45,195 bases of DNA from Phycisphaerales bacterium (GTDB taxonomy: Bacteria > Planctomycetota > Phycisphaerae > Phycisphaerales > SM1A02). Positions 23,043 to 31,357 of the stretch are shown one piece after another. The number at the start of each line of letters is the position of its first letter. Positions within the stretch are counted from its first letter, which is position 1. The notes beneath the pieces are model-generated. The model was not told the origin of the DNA and made no database searches. It saw nothing but the letters and a program-made list of their open reading frames with translations. Position numbers and translations under genes: made by a program. The stretch covers positions 1 to 45,195 of the forward strand of contig JAQWLT010000019.1 of assembly GCA_029247205.1 (NCBI GenBank), in the 5' to 3' direction.

Positions 23043-25253
23043 ATGGGAAATTCCACAGTTCATTTCGTAGAACGCGAAATCGGTGGTCGGACACTCCGCA
23101 TGGAGACCGGCCGCATCGCGAAACTTGCAAGCGGTTGCGTCATGGTGCAATACGCTGACTCAATCGTCATGTGCGCTGCAGTCCGTGCAGACCCACGACC
23201 CGGGCTCGACTTCTTTCCGCTGCAGTGTGACTATCGCGAGCGAATGACCGCAGGCGGTCAGTTCCCTGGTGGTTTCCGCAAGCGTGAGGGTGCTCCAAAC
23301 GAGAAGGAAGTACTCACGATGCGGATGATCGATCGTCCCATCCGACCGCTCTTCCCTGATGGATTCATCGACGAGGTTCAGCTTCAGTGTTGGACAATGA
23401 GCCACGACGGCCAGAACGACACCGATGTGTTGGCCTGCACTGGCGGCTCAGCAGCTCTGATGTTGACCGATGCTCCATTCCAGGGTCCAGTCGCCACCGT
23501 TCGAGTTGGTCGCATTCTGACCGACGATGGTGAGCAATTCGTCATCAACCCAACACAGGCTCAGATGGAATACTCCGATCTGGACATGGTGCTCTCGGGT
23601 CACAGCGACGGCATCAACATGATTGAGGTCGGCGCAGCCGAGGTGCCCGAGGACGCAGTCCTTGCTGCCATCGAGTTTGGCTACGAGCATGGCTGCAAGC
23701 CCATCATCGAGATGCAGATCGAGTTGGCCGAGAAGGCTGGCTGCACTGGTGTTCGCGAAGGTAAGAGTTCGCTGCCGAGTGATGATGTCGTGGACATCGT
23801 GAAGAGTGCTGCTGGCGCCGAGATGGATCGTTGCCGCCGCATTCAGGGCAAGCACGACCGTGGCGATTCGATCAGCGAACTTCGCACCAAGATGCTCGAC
23901 GAGCACTTCGCACTTCCTGAGAACGGTAGTTACACCGAGTACCGCGCCGCCGAGAAGCGTCTCGGTGAGGCACGCGAAGCATTCCGGACGCTCGAGAAGA
24001 AGACCACTCGTAAGTTGATCGTCGAAGACAGCATTCGTGCTGACGGGCGCTCGGCAAACGAGATTCGTGCTATCGAGATTGAGTGTGGCATTTTCCCCCG
24101 CACGCACGGTTCGGCCTTCTTCCAGCGTGGCGAGACGCAAAGTCTCGTAACGTGTGCACTTGGTACCGGCCGCGATGAGCAGATCGTCGACGGTCTCATG
24201 CCCGAGTACGCGAAGAAGTTCTATCTGCATTACAACTTCCCACCTTTCTGTGTCGGCGAAGCCCGTCGCATTATGGGTCCGGGTCGCCGCGAGATCGGAC
24301 ACGGCGCGTTGGCTGAGCGTTCACTGCTGGCCATCATTCCTGATGTCGAGGACTTCCCTTACACCGTTCGCCTTGTCAGCGACATCACCGAGTCCAACGG
24401 CAGTTCGTCGATGGCTTCGGTCTGTGGTGGTTGCATGGCGATGATGGACGCAGGCGTGCCGATTAAGGCAACGTGTGCGGGCATCTCGGTTGGTCGCTTC
24501 AGTAATGCTGACGGCAAGATTGTTCGCGTCACGGATATCATCGGCGAGGAAGACTTCTTCGGCGACATGGACTTCAAGGTCTGTGGTACCCGCAACGGCA
24601 TCACCGGTATCCAGCTTGACCTCAAGGCTCGAGGACTTTGGTTTGACGAGATCAAGGAGACCTTCGAGCAGGCCCGCATTGGCCGAATTGAAATTATTGA
24701 GCAGATGGAAGCATCGCTCGCAGAGCCGCGTGCCGAACTCAGCGAGTATGCCCCACGCATCATTCAGGTCATGATCGATCCTGAGAAGATCGGCAAGCTC
24801 ATTGGCCCAGGTGGCAAGATGATCCGCGGCATTCAAGAGCGTACTGGCGCTACGATCGAAGTCGACGACGACGGCACCGTCACAATCGCTTCGACCGACG
24901 GCAAGGCCGGCGACGCAGCGAAGGCCGAAGTCGAGGCTCTTGGAGCTGAGATCAAGGTTGGCACCGTCTACGAGGGCACGGTCGTTTCGACCAAGGACTT
25001 CGGGGCGTTCATCGAACTCGTGCCCGGTACCGATGGCATGTGTCACATCTCGGAACTCGACAATGGATTCGTCAAGAGCGTGTCCGATGTCGTATCGATT
25101 GGTGACAGGGTCAAGGTCAAGGTCATTCATGTCGATGACACCGGTCGTATCAAACTTTCCCGCAAGGCATTGCTTGAGCCCTCGGATGGCGAAGGTGATG
25201 GCGGCCGCCGCGGCGGACGTAAGAGTGAGGATGCCGTCGAAACGGCGTCCTGA
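23043..25253 (+). CDS. pnp: Polyribonucleotide nucleotidyltransferase (PNPase)
   Basis: PNPase degrades RNA from the 3' end using phosphate. The 736-residue protein has the standard order: first RNase PH-like domain (with 'QFPGGFRKREGAPNEKEVL' and 'RPIRPLFPDGF'), an all-helical linker (about 240-315), and the second, catalytic RNase PH domain ('GSAFFQRGETQSLVTCALGT', 'RREIGHGALAERSL', 'SSMASVCGGCMAMMDAGVP'). A KH domain follows (about 571-618, loop 'GPGG'), then an S1 domain (about 638-705). The ATG at 23043 has GGAAGG eight bases before it. It is probably expressed with rpsO and followed 12 bases later by a histidine kinase. Confidence 0.97.
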   Translation: MGNSTVHFVEREIGGRTLRMETGRIAKLASGCVMVQYADSIVMCAAVRADPRPGLDFFPLQCDYRERMTAGGQFPGGFRKREGAPNEKEVLTMRMIDRPIRPLFPDGFIDEVQLQCWTMSHDGQNDTDVLACTGGSAALMLTDAPFQGPVATVRVGRILTDDGEQFVINPTQAQMEYSDLDMVLSGHSDGINMIEVGAAEVPEDAVLAAIEFGYEHGCKPIIEMQIELAEKAGCTGVREGKSSLPSDDVVDIVKSAAGAEMDRCRRIQGKHDRGDSISELRTKMLDEHFALPENGSYTEYRAAEKRLGEAREAFRTLEKKTTRKLIVEDSIRADGRSANEIRAIEIECGIFPRTHGSAFFQRGETQSLVTCALGTGRDEQIVDGLMPEYAKKFYLHYNFPPFCVGEARRIMGPGRREIGHGALAERSLLAIIPDVEDFPYTVRLVSDITESNGSSSMASVCGGCMAMMDAGVPIKATCAGISVGRFSNADGKIVRVTDIIGEEDFFGDMDFKVCGTRNGITGIQLDLKARGLWFDEIKETFEQARIGRIEIIEQMEASLAEPRAELSEYAPRIIQVMIDPEKIGKLIGPGGKMIRGIQERTGATIEVDDDGTVTIASTDGKAGDAAKAEVEALGAEIKVGTVYEGTVVSTKDFGAFIELVPGTDGMCHISELDNGFVKSVSDVVSIGDRVKVKVIHVDDTGRIKLSRKALLEPSDGEGDGGRRGGRKSEDAVETAS

Positions 25254-25265
25254 TCGCGAGTATCT

Positions 25266-26087
25266 GTGCACAATGCACTTTGGATTCTGATCGGTGCTGG
25301 CGCGACAATAGTCGTGCTGGCACCGATCATTTTTATCTTGCTTCGAAGTGCGCAGCAACGAGCACGTAATGCCGAGGGCGAGGCACGTCATAGCCAGCGG
25401 CTTGCCGAGCTTGGCGCCATGACAGGGGGCTTGGCACACGAAATCAAGAACCCACTTTCCACGGTGGGATTGAATGCTCAGTTGCTCATCGAAGATCTCA
25501 CGCAATCCTCACTCAGTGAAGACGATCGCGATCGTTTGGTGCGGCGGGTTGGGCTACTCCGGCGAGAAGTGGACCGGTTGGCGGGCATTCTCGGCGACTT
25601 TCTTCAGTTTGCTGGACGTCTCAAGTTGCATATGGAACGCCGAGATCTTCGTACGATCATCGAGGAGATCGGCGACTTCTACCACCCGCAGTGTGATCAG
25701 TCGGGGGTGATTCTTCGTGTGCAATTGCCCGTAGATGAACTCTCTGCCAACGTCGATGAGGGGCTATTTAAGCAAGCCATGCTGAACCTTATGATCAACG
25801 CGGTGCAGGCCATGTCGGTTGATGAAGATGGTGGGGGCGAACTGCTCATTGACGCAAAGCTTGATGGGTCGCACGTCATGGTGTCGGTGACTGATACGGG
25901 GCCAGGCATTGCGGCAGACCGACTTGAAGAGATCTTCCATCCCTATGTTTCGGGGCGAGCAGGCGGAACGGGGTTAGGCTTGCCAACGACTCGGCGCATC
26001 ATTGAAGAACACGGCGGGCGGCTGCGTGTTGACTCCGAAGTCGGCCAAGGGACGTCATTTCGAATTATGTTGCCGGTTTGCAACTGA
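25266..26087 (+). CDS. Membrane-bound sensor histidine kinase
   Basis: This 273-residue kinase has one N-terminal membrane helix (about 5-26) and no large outer sensor domain. The dimerisation/phosphoacceptor region has H58 in 'GGLAHEIKNPLSTV'. The ATPase domain has an N box 'NLMINAVQAM', a G1 box 'DTGPGIAADRLEEIFHPY' and a G2 box 'GGTGLGLPTTRRI'. The GTG start at 25266 lies 12 bases after pnp. The neighbouring ANTAR response regulator is convergent, ten bases between stops. It may be the partner, but this cannot be shown from arrangement alone. Confidence 0.88.
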   Translation: MHNALWILIGAGATIVVLAPIIFILLRSAQQRARNAEGEARHSQRLAELGAMTGGLAHEIKNPLSTVGLNAQLLIEDLTQSSLSEDDRDRLVRRVGLLRREVDRLAGILGDFLQFAGRLKLHMERRDLRTIIEEIGDFYHPQCDQSGVILRVQLPVDELSANVDEGLFKQAMLNLMINAVQAMSVDEDGGGELLIDAKLDGSHVMVSVTDTGPGIAADRLEEIFHPYVSGRAGGTGLGLPTTRRIIEEHGGRLRVDSEVGQGTSFRIMLPVCN

Positions 26088-26097
26088 GCAACAGACC

Positions 26098-26724
26098 TTA
26101 GTCGCCGAGCAAATTTTCACTGTCGACGACGGCCTGCGCAACTTCAATAAGCGGCTTGCGTCCATTGCGGGCCTGCTTTTGTAGCATTCGCATCGCATCC
26201 GGTTCTTCGACACTCTTCCGCTTGACGATGATCCACTTGGCTTGCTCAATGACCTTGCGCTGTTCAAGCCGGCTCATGAGGGTGTCCACTTCCTCAGATA
26301 GCTCAAGTTGGCGCAGGAATCTTGCCCACGCTACTTCGAGTCCGACGCGAAGTTGATCGCGGGTGACTGGCTTGAGTAGGTACCCAAACACGCCTGCTTG
26401 ATTGCTTGTCACCACATACTCGGGATCGGAGTACGCGGACACCATCACGACGGGCACTTGCATTTCGTTGTAGATCGTTTCGGCTGCTGCGAGTCCATCG
26501 ATCCCGGGCATGCGGATATCGAGGATGGCGATGTCGGGCGAGCCCTCGCGGCACATTTCAATGGCCTGTGTGCCGCTACTCGCGGGCCCGACAACGTCGT
26601 AGCCCAAGTCGTTGAGCGACGACACCATGCCAACGGCAACAAGATGTTCGTCGTCAGCAATAAGGATCCGTTCGGGGTGGGGGGGCACGCCCGGCTTACT
26701 GGCCTCTTGGCCGTTGGTCGTCAT
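26098..26724 (-). CDS. Response regulator with ANTAR RNA-binding domain
   Basis: This 208-residue AmiR/NasT-type regulator has a receiver domain at about 17-135, with acidic pocket 'DD' at 24-25, phospho-acceptor D69 in 'AILDIRMPG' and K118 in 'LLKPV'. A coiled helix (about 137-152) leads into the ANTAR domain (about 150-205; 'LEQRKVIEQAKWIIV', 'A..MLQKQARNGRKPL'). ANTAR proteins bind paired hexaloop hairpins in nascent RNA and prevent termination. It is convergent with the histidine kinase. No obvious tandem-hexaloop target was seen in this window. Confidence 0.92.
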   Translation of the reverse strand: MTTNGQEASKPGVPPHPERILIADDEHLVAVGMVSSLNDLGYDVVGPASSGTQAIEMCREGSPDIAILDIRMPGIDGLAAAETIYNEMQVPVVMVSAYSDPEYVVTSNQAGVFGYLLKPVTRDQLRVGLEVAWARFLRQLELSEEVDTLMSRLEQRKVIEQAKWIIVKRKSVEEPDAMRMLQKQARNGRKPLIEVAQAVVDSENLLGD

Positions 26725-27014
26725 CTTGGACGATCTCCTCTATTGCACTTTCGCCACTGTTGGCACCAGCGCATGGTACTCGCGGTCCAATGCTTGATGG
26801 GCTGGGGCTATGAGCCGTTGGCACAAGGACATAGGGGCGGGTGCCCCTCTTTGGAGGCGGGGTTGACATCCAATCCGCTATGAATTGAAGCACTCCGCTT
26901 TGGACGAGGCGGCGTTCGTGGGCAAACAGGCAAAGTTATTCTGAGACTATTCATGTGCGTATGAGCCTGCACTATCATCTCTCAACAAATCCAATACGAA
27001 GGAAATTCCCACTC

Positions 27015-27317
27015 ATGAAATTTGATCAAGTCTCGGTAGAAAAAGCCACAGGGACCATGTCCGTGCTCGGGCAGATTCTGACTGCAATTGGCATTATTGG
27101 TGTGCTCCTTGGAGCATTTTCATTGGTGATGGGACTGATCACTGAGTTCCGTGAGATTGCCAATGATGGGCCACTCTATGGCATAGAAGGCGTAATCTTG
27201 GGCGGGACGATGCTGTTCTGGGGTCTAGCTCTCGCCGCTGGTGGCGCAACACTGTATGCGCTTCGCTCGATTGCAGTCAACTGCGCGAAGATGGCTGACG
27301 CGAAGGACCAAAGCTGA
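27015..27317 (+). CDS. Small two-helix membrane protein
   Basis: A 100-residue protein from the ATG at 27015; the open frame reaches back to 26955, but GAAGGA precedes this ATG at about 12 bases. Two membrane helices lie at about 17-41 and 57-80, with a short loop of 'EFREIANDGPLYGIE' between them. No family is recognised. The upstream 290 bases hold a 6-bp GC-rich hairpin (26833-26848) followed by TCTTT-type bases, and an isolated TTGACA without a matching -10. Confidence 0.6.
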   Translation: MKFDQVSVEKATGTMSVLGQILTAIGIIGVLLGAFSLVMGLITEFREIANDGPLYGIEGVILGGTMLFWGLALAAGGATLYALRSIAVNCAKMADAKDQS

Positions 27318-27474
27318 AACACCGTTAGCGTGCATTCCCTGCATTGGCGAGTCGATCCCTGATGCTTCAATGGTCGCTGTGGTTGTTACACAGTCGCCCT
27401 TGATGATGCTCGCGGCGGTTCAGATTCATGGGCAATCGATTCGTAGTAGAAGATGTCCGAATACTGAAGCGATT

Positions 27475-28644
27475 TCAGTCTAAGAAGTCCTTCTCCCGAA
27501 GTCGATCTGGCACGTATGTCTCTGTGACGTAGGAGATGTCTTTGGTAATGAGCGACTCGACTTCCATCTTGAATCCGTTCGAGAGAAGGCGTTTGATTTC
27601 CTTTTGCCATGGCCGCTTATCTTTGAACCACGGGTATTCGGAAATCTGCTTTGCGCGGGTGATGTCACGTTCATTCAACGCAATACGCACATCAGGCGAG
27701 AGATTGCATCGTTCATAATCTTCGGCGCGAATGCCGATGTATTTGGCGTCCGGAATCGCCATGCGTTGGCTTTCAAAGGCGAGATTGATTGAGCCTTGCT
27801 TGATAACGCTGTAGATGTAGTGGCCCCAGGGGTCACAATCGAGCAGGCAGTAGATGGGTAGGCCGAGTTCCTTGTTGAGGCGATGCAGCAGGCGGCGAAC
27901 ACCGCGTGGCGGCTGCCCTGAACCCTCTGTCAGTATGCAATTATGTGTTTCCCAGAAACGGTCTTCGTTGAATCGACTCCAGACCGTGTCTTTCTCGACA
28001 TGCAGTACAAAGTCAGCGTCGCACTTTTTGAATTGAATGACACTTGGCTCGCAAATGCTGGGGATCGCATAGCCGCCTGTGCCCATACGGCGGCAGTCGA
28101 TTTCGTCGCCATTGTCCTCGACTGTGATATTGCCCACCATCGTGCCGCGTTTCTTTGCGAACACATGCAACTCTTCGCGCAACCCGCCAAGTGACACTTC
28201 AAGGTCTTCGAGAACCGTGTCAGACTCGCCCTGATCGTTGAAGGTTTTCTCATTCGTACCTTCAATCGTATGCAGGGTCATGTAATACATACCACGCAAG
28301 CTGAGCGTCTTCTCGGCCTTTATCAGTTCGCGGCTGCCCTTGGCAAGAAGCAGCGTCTGCATAAACTTTTTCGCTTGTCCGACATTGAAGAGGCTGCGAG
28401 TTTGCGTGGAGTCGCCCATCTCAAGGATGCGCTTTCGCTTATTCCACTTCATATTAGTGACTGTACGAAGCGGGATATCGACGCTTGGTTCTCGCCCTTT
28501 TAGCCCGTCCCGCGCAACACTGTCAGCAAGCAATTCAATGGCGCGATTCGTGGCCTTGTCGCGTTCCTTGCTGACTGCGGCCCCTCGTTTCTTGCGTGCT
28601 GGGGTTGTCTTCTTCTTTGTAGCGGCTTTCTTTTTTTTGGCCAT
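27475..28644 (-). CDS. top6A: DNA topoisomerase VI subunit A (Spo11/Top6A family)
   Basis: This is the DNA-cutting subunit of a type IIB topoisomerase, related to meiotic Spo11. The 389-residue protein opens with a lysine-rich tail (residues 1-20, mostly K/R/T/A). The winged-helix 5Y-CAP domain has the catalytic tyrosine at Y120 or Y121 in 'LRGMYYMTLH'. The Toprim domain has E217 in 'HVEKDTVW' and D269/D271 in 'LLDCDPWGHY', which bind magnesium. The start overlaps the stop of subunit B by one base (TGATG). Subunits A and B form the A2B2 enzyme that relaxes and decatenates DNA. Bacterial topoisomerase VI is uncommon, and gyrB is present 14 kb away. Confidence 0.95.
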   Translation of the reverse strand: MAKKKKAATKKKTTPARKKRGAAVSKERDKATNRAIELLADSVARDGLKGREPSVDIPLRTVTNMKWNKRKRILEMGDSTQTRSLFNVGQAKKFMQTLLLAKGSRELIKAEKTLSLRGMYYMTLHTIEGTNEKTFNDQGESDTVLEDLEVSLGGLREELHVFAKKRGTMVGNITVEDNGDEIDCRRMGTGGYAIPSICEPSVIQFKKCDADFVLHVEKDTVWSRFNEDRFWETHNCILTEGSGQPPRGVRRLLHRLNKELGLPIYCLLDCDPWGHYIYSVIKQGSINLAFESQRMAIPDAKYIGIRAEDYERCNLSPDVRIALNERDITRAKQISEYPWFKDKRPWQKEIKRLLSNGFKMEVESLITKDISYVTETYVPDRLREKDFLD

Positions 28645-30506
28645 CAGCGGCGAGCCTTCTTCTTCGTGGTGGTTGTCTTCTTGCGTGGCGAGCTCTTGCG
28701 CCTAGCGTTCTTCTTGGCGGTCGATTTCTTGCGAGTTCGCTGGAGTGCATGGCCGCCGAAGAGGTCTTCGTCGGCTTCTTCTAGGGCTCCTACTTGTCGG
28801 TTTTCCAGAATGATGACGTCGTCATCTTTGGCTAGGCGGCCTCCGTCATCGACGACTTGGCCTTCATCATCAAGCATTTGATCTGCTTCCGCAGTCTTCT
28901 TAGATGCTTGCTTCTGTAGTGCAGCGTAGAGTTTGGCTGCATCAACGCCAGTGATTGCGTTGCACGCCGTTGCGATCTCGCCAATGTACCGCTCGAAGAT
29001 ACTACGGCGCTCAGACTCCTTCTTCATTCGGTGACGGCGGCGAAGATAGGTGCCGAGTTTGCGGCCGCACTCTTGTAGGGCCAGTCGCATTTCCTTGCGA
29101 ATCTCGTCGTAGTCGGCGATGGCTTCCTTCGACTCGCTGGTAAACGGTACCCATACGCTGGCCATATGAATCATGATGACCAGCGGACCAACCGGCAGGC
29201 TGCCGCGGGGCTGCGCCAAGCTGTAGTTCTTCCAGCCGGTCTCAACGACGGCTTTGAAGGAACTGCAGGCGGATTGTTGATATAGAAGTGGTACGCGGTT
29301 GGCGAATCGAATAATGCGTGCCGATTCATCACCCTTGAGTTCGCCGCCGAATGCGATGGCGACCTCCATCTGAAATGGGTTGCCCCGATACACGGACGGG
29401 GGCCGTGTGGCGGCGGCAAAAAACTCTGCTTTGACTTCCTTCAGCAGGCCGGCGAGTAGTGCCTTGGAACCAATCGGTACCAGGCAGTCAGTAGGTGGTG
29501 ATGTGATGCGTGTGTTTTGAATTGACTTGAAGAGTCGTTCGGCTTCTGCGTGTCCGACATTCTTGACCCACGTTCGCGCTGTCATCCCAGCGCCTTCAGC
29601 GAGTTGCTTGGCCTTTTGTTGCCCGATGCGGCAGAAATCCTTCTGCAGAAAGCCGCCAAGTTGTCGAGACTCGGTCCGCTCGAGCATTTGAATGAGCGTT
29701 CCAAGTTCAATGCCCTTGGGGTGCGGCTTGATCTCTTTGGCTTCCTCAGGCAACTCAGTAACGGCCCGTGGAAACACGATGGTCTCATTCGCTGGTGTGA
29801 TGTAGGTGATCTCGGCGTGCGGGTTGGCGATCGCGGTTTGCTCAAGATACTCGTCGACGCTTTGGCGTCCCTTCTGATACTTCGCTTCAAGTTCGATTGA
29901 GACGATGGTTCCGTGCCCGTCCGGGAACATGCTGTCATCTTCGGGGTGCTCGGTGTCGCTGACAACCTCAGCCCGGTTCTTGGACGTGTCGATCTTCAGG
30001 ACGACTTCATGCGATGGTTTGCGTGGTCCCGTTTTTGAGATGATCTTGACGGGCTTTCCGGTGGTCATGAGTCCATACATGCCAGCGGCTGAAATACCAA
30101 TGCCTTGCTGCCCGCGGCTCATCTTCATGCGATGAAACTTTGATCCATACAAAAGTTTGCCGAATATGTTCTCGATCTGGCGGCGGACGATGCCCGGACC
30201 ATTGTCTTGCACGATGATTTTGAAGCGAGTCTCATCGAGTTGCAGCAGTTGAATCTTCAGCGAGGGAAGTATGTCTCCTTCTTCGCATGCGTCCAACGCG
30301 TTGTCGACGGCTTCCTTGACCGTCGTGAGCATGGCCTTGCGTGTGTTGTCAAAGCCAAGAAGATGGCGGTTCTTGGCGAAGAACTCGCTGACAGAGATCT
30401 CTCGCTGGCTCGCCGCCATGGTCTCGGCGGTTGCGGTCTTTCGTGTTCGTTTCTTCTTGGTTACCACTGGCACCTGGGGCTCCATCCCTTTGAGCGGAGG
30501 ATCCAT
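28644..30506 (-). CDS. top6B: DNA topoisomerase VI subunit B (GHKL ATPase)
   Basis: This is the ATP-driven gate of topoisomerase VI. The 620-residue protein has 'REISVSEFFAKNRHLLGFDN' at 35-54. The GHKL motifs follow: E65/N69 in 'KEAVDNALDA', D101-N-G-P-G105, and the ATP lid 'SRGQQGIGISAAGMYG' (130-145). The helix-two-turn-helix and transducer domains come next, with the switch lysine region near 'FANRVPLLYQ'. The last ~30 residues are a lysine/arginine/threonine-rich tail. A basic patch also lies at 17-23. The start is uncertain: ATG 30506, or 30485, or 30419 which would remove the N-terminal extension. It is divergent from ndk across 112 bases. Confidence 0.95.
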   Translation of the reverse strand: MDPPLKGMEPQVPVVTKKKRTRKTATAETMAASQREISVSEFFAKNRHLLGFDNTRKAMLTTVKEAVDNALDACEEGDILPSLKIQLLQLDETRFKIIVQDNGPGIVRRQIENIFGKLLYGSKFHRMKMSRGQQGIGISAAGMYGLMTTGKPVKIISKTGPRKPSHEVVLKIDTSKNRAEVVSDTEHPEDDSMFPDGHGTIVSIELEAKYQKGRQSVDEYLEQTAIANPHAEITYITPANETIVFPRAVTELPEEAKEIKPHPKGIELGTLIQMLERTESRQLGGFLQKDFCRIGQQKAKQLAEGAGMTARTWVKNVGHAEAERLFKSIQNTRITSPPTDCLVPIGSKALLAGLLKEVKAEFFAAATRPPSVYRGNPFQMEVAIAFGGELKGDESARIIRFANRVPLLYQQSACSSFKAVVETGWKNYSLAQPRGSLPVGPLVIMIHMASVWVPFTSESKEAIADYDEIRKEMRLALQECGRKLGTYLRRRHRMKKESERRSIFERYIGEIATACNAITGVDAAKLYAALQKQASKKTAEADQMLDDEGQVVDDGGRLAKDDDVIILENRQVGALEEADEDLFGGHALQRTRKKSTAKKNARRKSSPRKKTTTTKKKARR

Positions 30507-30618
30507 TCCTCACAGGGGCATAACCTAGCAGGGTGGAGCCCATTGGTGGCGTCAGTGGGGTGTCGCGATGTTGTCGACTTGACTATCATTCGCGGCCCCC
30601 CCAACAGGAGCATCCTCA

Positions 30619-31089
30619 ATGGAAACCACTCTCATCATTCTCAAGCCAGACGCCATTCAGCGTGGCCTCATGGGCCGCATCATCAGCAGGTTTGAGGACA
30701 AGGGCATTCAAGTAGTCGGTGCAAAGTTCATGCAGATCCCGGGCGAACTGGCTGCCCGCCACTATGAGTCGCATCAAGGCAAGCCATTCTATGAGGGTTT
30801 GGTTGGCTTTATGACCAGTTCTCCTGTACTCGTGCTGGCCCTTCGAGGCGTCGGTGCCATCGCCATCTGTCGAAAGATGATGGGCGCCACCTTCGGCAGC
30901 AATGCCGAACCGGGCACTATCCGAGGTGACTTTGGCGTCTCCAATAGTTTCAATCTCATCCACGGCAGCGACAGCCCCGAGGCTGCGGCCCATGAGTTGA
31001 CACTCTTCTTCGGCGAGGGCGAAGTGCTCGATTGGAGCCGAGCTGGCGAGTGCTGGGTCTATGACCTGAGTGGTGGCGATCCCGAGTAG
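30619..31089 (+). CDS. ndk: Nucleoside diphosphate kinase
   Basis: Ndk moves phosphate from ATP to other NDPs through a phospho-histidine. The 156-residue protein has 'TLIILKPDAIQRGLMGRII', 'GPV'-equivalent 'SSPVLVLALRG', 'ATFGSNAEPGTIRGDFG' and the active His in 'NLIHGSDSPEAA'. It is slightly longer than the usual 140-150 residues at the C-terminus. AGGAG lies eight bases before the ATG. A TATCAT at 30584 is a possible -10 without a good -35. Confidence 0.97.
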   Translation: METTLIILKPDAIQRGLMGRIISRFEDKGIQVVGAKFMQIPGELAARHYESHQGKPFYEGLVGFMTSSPVLVLALRGVGAIAICRKMMGATFGSNAEPGTIRGDFGVSNSFNLIHGSDSPEAAAHELTLFFGEGEVLDWSRAGECWVYDLSGGDPE

Positions 31090-31257
31090 GTGCGGCCGGC
31101 GGCCGGAATAACCGGTATCCCACACACTGACAGCTGAAACTCCATGCAATCAACCTCCAACAAGAGCGTTGGAGATGCCGCATGATGCAGATGGCCGACT
31201 TTCAAAAATGGAAATTGCGTGGATCGGCCGCGTCCAAAAACGAATTTGTAATGAGCG

Positions 31258-31327
31258 CGAACCCCTTGGCCATCGCTGGCGTAGGGGTTTCACCTGCCTT
31301 TCCGCTGCGCTGGCACAAGGCGGAGAG
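31258..31327 (+). promoter_or_regulatory. Two tandem hairpins in the leader of the sigma-factor gene
   Basis: The first hairpin pairs 31260-31266 with 31283-31289 (7 bp, AACCCCT). After a 2x2 internal loop it has a 4-bp inner stem (31269-31272 with 31277-31280) and a TCGC tetraloop. The second pairs 31298-31305 with 31320-31327 (8 bp, one G-U) around a 14-base loop. They end 30 bases before the sigma start. They could control translation of that gene. No known riboswitch class is recognised. Confidence 0.45.
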
Positions 31328-31357
31328 TGGGGTTTCTTGGGTCCTATGGAGTTGACC

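Noticed and set aside
23448-24302. 284-codon minus-strand frame within pnp
   Set aside because: Antisense shadow of a strongly conserved gene.
24321-25505. 394-codon open frame on the minus strand across pnp
   Set aside because: It lies antisense to the conserved PNPase gene and is a by-product of its codon usage; its translation has no recognisable domain.
26862-26880. TTGACA-containing promoter before the small membrane protein
   Set aside because: No -10 element lies at 16-18 bases; the nearest TATGAAT is only ten bases away.
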